Positions 62,407 to 64,000 of a stretch of 64,000 nt of DNA are shown piece by piece. Position 1 is the first letter of the stretch, and each line of letters begins with the position of its first letter. This stretch comes from Melanopsichium pennsylvanicum (lineage: Eukaryota > Basidiomycota > Ustilaginomycetes > Ustilaginales): contig OAPG01000009.1 of the NCBI GenBank assembly GCA_900208305.1, forward strand, positions 496,001 through 560,000, in the 5' to 3' direction. The translations under genes were made by a program, and so were the position numbers. Below the pieces are notes generated by a model. That model was not told the DNA's origin. It saw only the letters and a list, made by a program, of their open reading frames with translations, and did not search any database.

Positions 62407-62438
<32 letters not shown>

Positions 62439-62813
62439 GGGAAGGTGGGGGAGGCAGAAGGACATTGGCACTTATGCTGTTTAAGCTTTGCAACAACATA
62501 CTGTGTGTTTGCTGCAGTGAGGTACCCCATACTGGATTACACTGTCAATGTTGAGTGATTTCAAAGCTGAAAAAGATTGCGTCAACCACACAATCCCAAT
62601 AAACTCCACCTGAGAGTGATTGTACTTACATCAAGCGCAAGGACATGAGGAAAGATTATGCAGAAAGCATGTCATTGTGCCATTGTCAAGCTCATTGGCA
62701 GAATCAATGAAGTTTTTGAGTTCTTACCAAACCAATTGGGGATCAACCATATGTGATTGATTGATAGGTGCACTGTAGGTTCTTCAGCAGAGGCAGAGTG
62801 GTGTGGCACCAGA
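60900..62813. repeat. CpG-poor repeat region with simple repeats
   Basis: About 1.9 kb with few CpG dinucleotides and no credible gene. It includes a degenerate minisatellite of GAGAGATTGTGCAGAGAG-type units at 61825-62005 and a run of 29 A at 62407-62435. Composition matches the other decayed repeat blocks. The A-run could be a retroposon tail, but no coding remnant of a LINE was seen before it. Confidence 0.55.
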
Positions 62814-63043
62814 TGTTAAGGCCGTAGGGTCTAGATACTGCGGGGCGGCTACAGTCAGGATAGGGTCTACGGGTACAGAGAGGTTGTAGGCGTAGGCGAC
62901 ACAGGCGGTTGGGGGTCAGAGCACACTACTGCGTTGCTATAGAGCTAACTAAGTAATACATGCGACGAGGTCCGGAGGCAACCTCATGTCAAGCGGGGGC
63001 GGGGTAGTAAGGTCCAAGAGCTATTGGCCACCTCCCACCACGG
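62814..63043 (+). mobile_element. LTR family 2 copy interrupted by a chromovirus LTR
   Basis: Begins TGTTAAGGCCGTAGGG and follows the family 2 unit at 24553 for about 230 bp (GAGCTAACTAAGTAATACAT, CCGGAGGCAACCTCATGTCA) until CCACCACGG, where a family 1 LTR starts. The remainder should lie beyond the window. Confidence 0.85.
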
Positions 63044-64000
63044 TGTCACGGGAGTGGGTCCCAGGGGAGAGGTCTGCGCAGACCAGAGATGTTGAATCGG
63101 CTGAGATCCGGTGGGAGAGCATGTCTCGACGGATCTCAGGGAGATCTGGTGGATATTGGTGGGCTCATGGGATTTAAGGTTAGCGCAGGACCGAGAAGTT
63201 GAATCGGACAAAATCCGGTGAGAGAGCAGGTCTCAACGGATCTCACGGAAATTTGGCGAGTGGCAGTGACTCGCCGGATATCAAAGGTATCGATGGCAAG
63301 GGGAGCATCTGCAACGGCGGCGACCAACGCCAGCCGGAACGACATGTGGGCCGACCGACGCCCAGGGGGCAATGGAGAGAGAGCACGCGGGCGTGCTTGG
63401 AAGCACCCTGCCAAAGGACTAGGGGCAGTCTTATCGTGCGGGGGTCCAAGCTCGACGCACGCAGGTCGTACAGTACCGATGGACCTCGCACACGATACAT
63501 ATATATATATACTCTGTTCCCCGCTATCGGATGAGCGGAAGCTCATCCACTCTATCTTATATCTCAGTCACACATAGTTATCAGTACGTCGTACTTATCA
63601 TACTCTTCACACGTTGCACATCGCAATACCATTTATTGCGATCCATATAGTCTGTGTCCCCGTTGGTGAACAGAGAACAACGTATAGACGTCGTTGACAC
63701 CTCAATCGACGCTGTAGCACCTCAACTACAGGCGGAACCTCAACCGCGGGCCTGGCACCACAACCAGTCCCTCATATCTCCACCGGCAACAACGGCTGAG
63801 GTCTAACCCAGCCACCAGCAGTATCCCGTTGACGTCGTGACACTCGCGTCGACCGAGTACCCCGTCCGAGCTTGCCGCGTTACCTCTGTACGGAGTGTCA
63901 CCAGCGGTCAGCTGATATCCGTCGAGAGATCGCCACTTGCAGGATTCTCTTCGAAATCCGTTGAGGCCAAGCTTAACTGCCGGAACTCACTGAAATCCGG
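63044..64000 (+). mobile_element. Chromovirus LTR (family 1), cut by the window end
   Basis: The first 957 bp of an LTR starting TGTCACGGGAGTGGG, collinear with and very similar to the copy at 36684. About 50 bp are missing at the window edge, so it cannot be told whether this is a solo LTR or the 5' LTR of another full element. The 5-mer before it is CACGG. Confidence 0.95.

Noticed and set aside
1..64000. tRNA, rRNA genes and CRISPR arrays
   Set aside because: No tRNA-like T-arm and acceptor combination or rRNA core sequence was recognised. Tandem repeats found are LTR-internal or minisatellite, and CRISPR is not expected in a fungal genome.

Overview
The window looks like a chromosome segment of a basidiomycete smut fungus (Ustilaginaceae or close kin; species not determinable from sequence alone). 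The evidence is compact, mostly single-exon genes with short GT-AG introns carrying CTGAC-type branch sites, protein families with smut or basidiomycete flavour (two-finger GATA factor, large dual-specificity phosphatase, Dis3, PIAS-type SUMO ligase, Iec1-like zinc finger), and Ty3/gypsy chromovirus retrotransposons.

Layout. 1-2.7 kb: GATA factor gene, possibly missing its extreme 5' end. 2.9-6.1 kb: a sharply bounded block almost devoid of CpG that contains a decayed LTR, so it is old transposon sequence. 6.4-24.2 kb: gene-dense housekeeping region with a possible OB-fold protein (-), Saf4/CCDC130 splicing factor (+), a 1852-aa multi-pass membrane protein (-), a 74-aa four-exon gene with a 17-nt microexon (+), a serine-rich single-pass protein (+) and the exosome nuclease Dis3 (-). 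24.5-38.3 kb: a transposon cluster. It holds a TGTTA...TAACA LTR element with a 5-bp target duplication and a solo LTR nested in it, then a full-length 8.9-kb chromovirus with intact pol, a gag broken by one stop, near-identical LTRs and target duplication CTCCA. After that come another LTR and a 460-bp duplicate of the insertion locus that lacks the element. 41-52.3 kb: dual-specificity phosphatase (+), amino-acid permease (+, three exons), Iec1-like zinc-finger protein (-), phosphopantothenate-cysteine ligase (+). 52.6-54.7 kb: CpG-poor repeats. 54.7-60.4 kb: Whi5/Nrm1-like protein (-), a candidate two-exon gene (+) and a Siz/PIAS SUMO ligase (-, three exons including a 24-nt first exon). 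60.9-64 kb: CpG-poor repeats, then another nested LTR pair that runs off the window.

The most unusual content is in the chromovirus. Between pol and the 3' LTR it carries an antisense, spliced gene predicted to encode a 356-aa protein whose intron splits a Zn2Cys6-like cysteine pattern. It also shows a 10-nt complementarity between the primer-binding site and the inferred 5' end of its own transcript (Tf1-like self-priming), an ATGA gag/pol overlap, and short palindromic modules repeated in the LTRs and inside interdomain linkers of pol. CpG loss in the old repeats, CpG transitions between the young LTRs and a CGA-to-TGA type stop in gag together point to a cytosine-methylation or RIP-like process acting on repeats in this genome.
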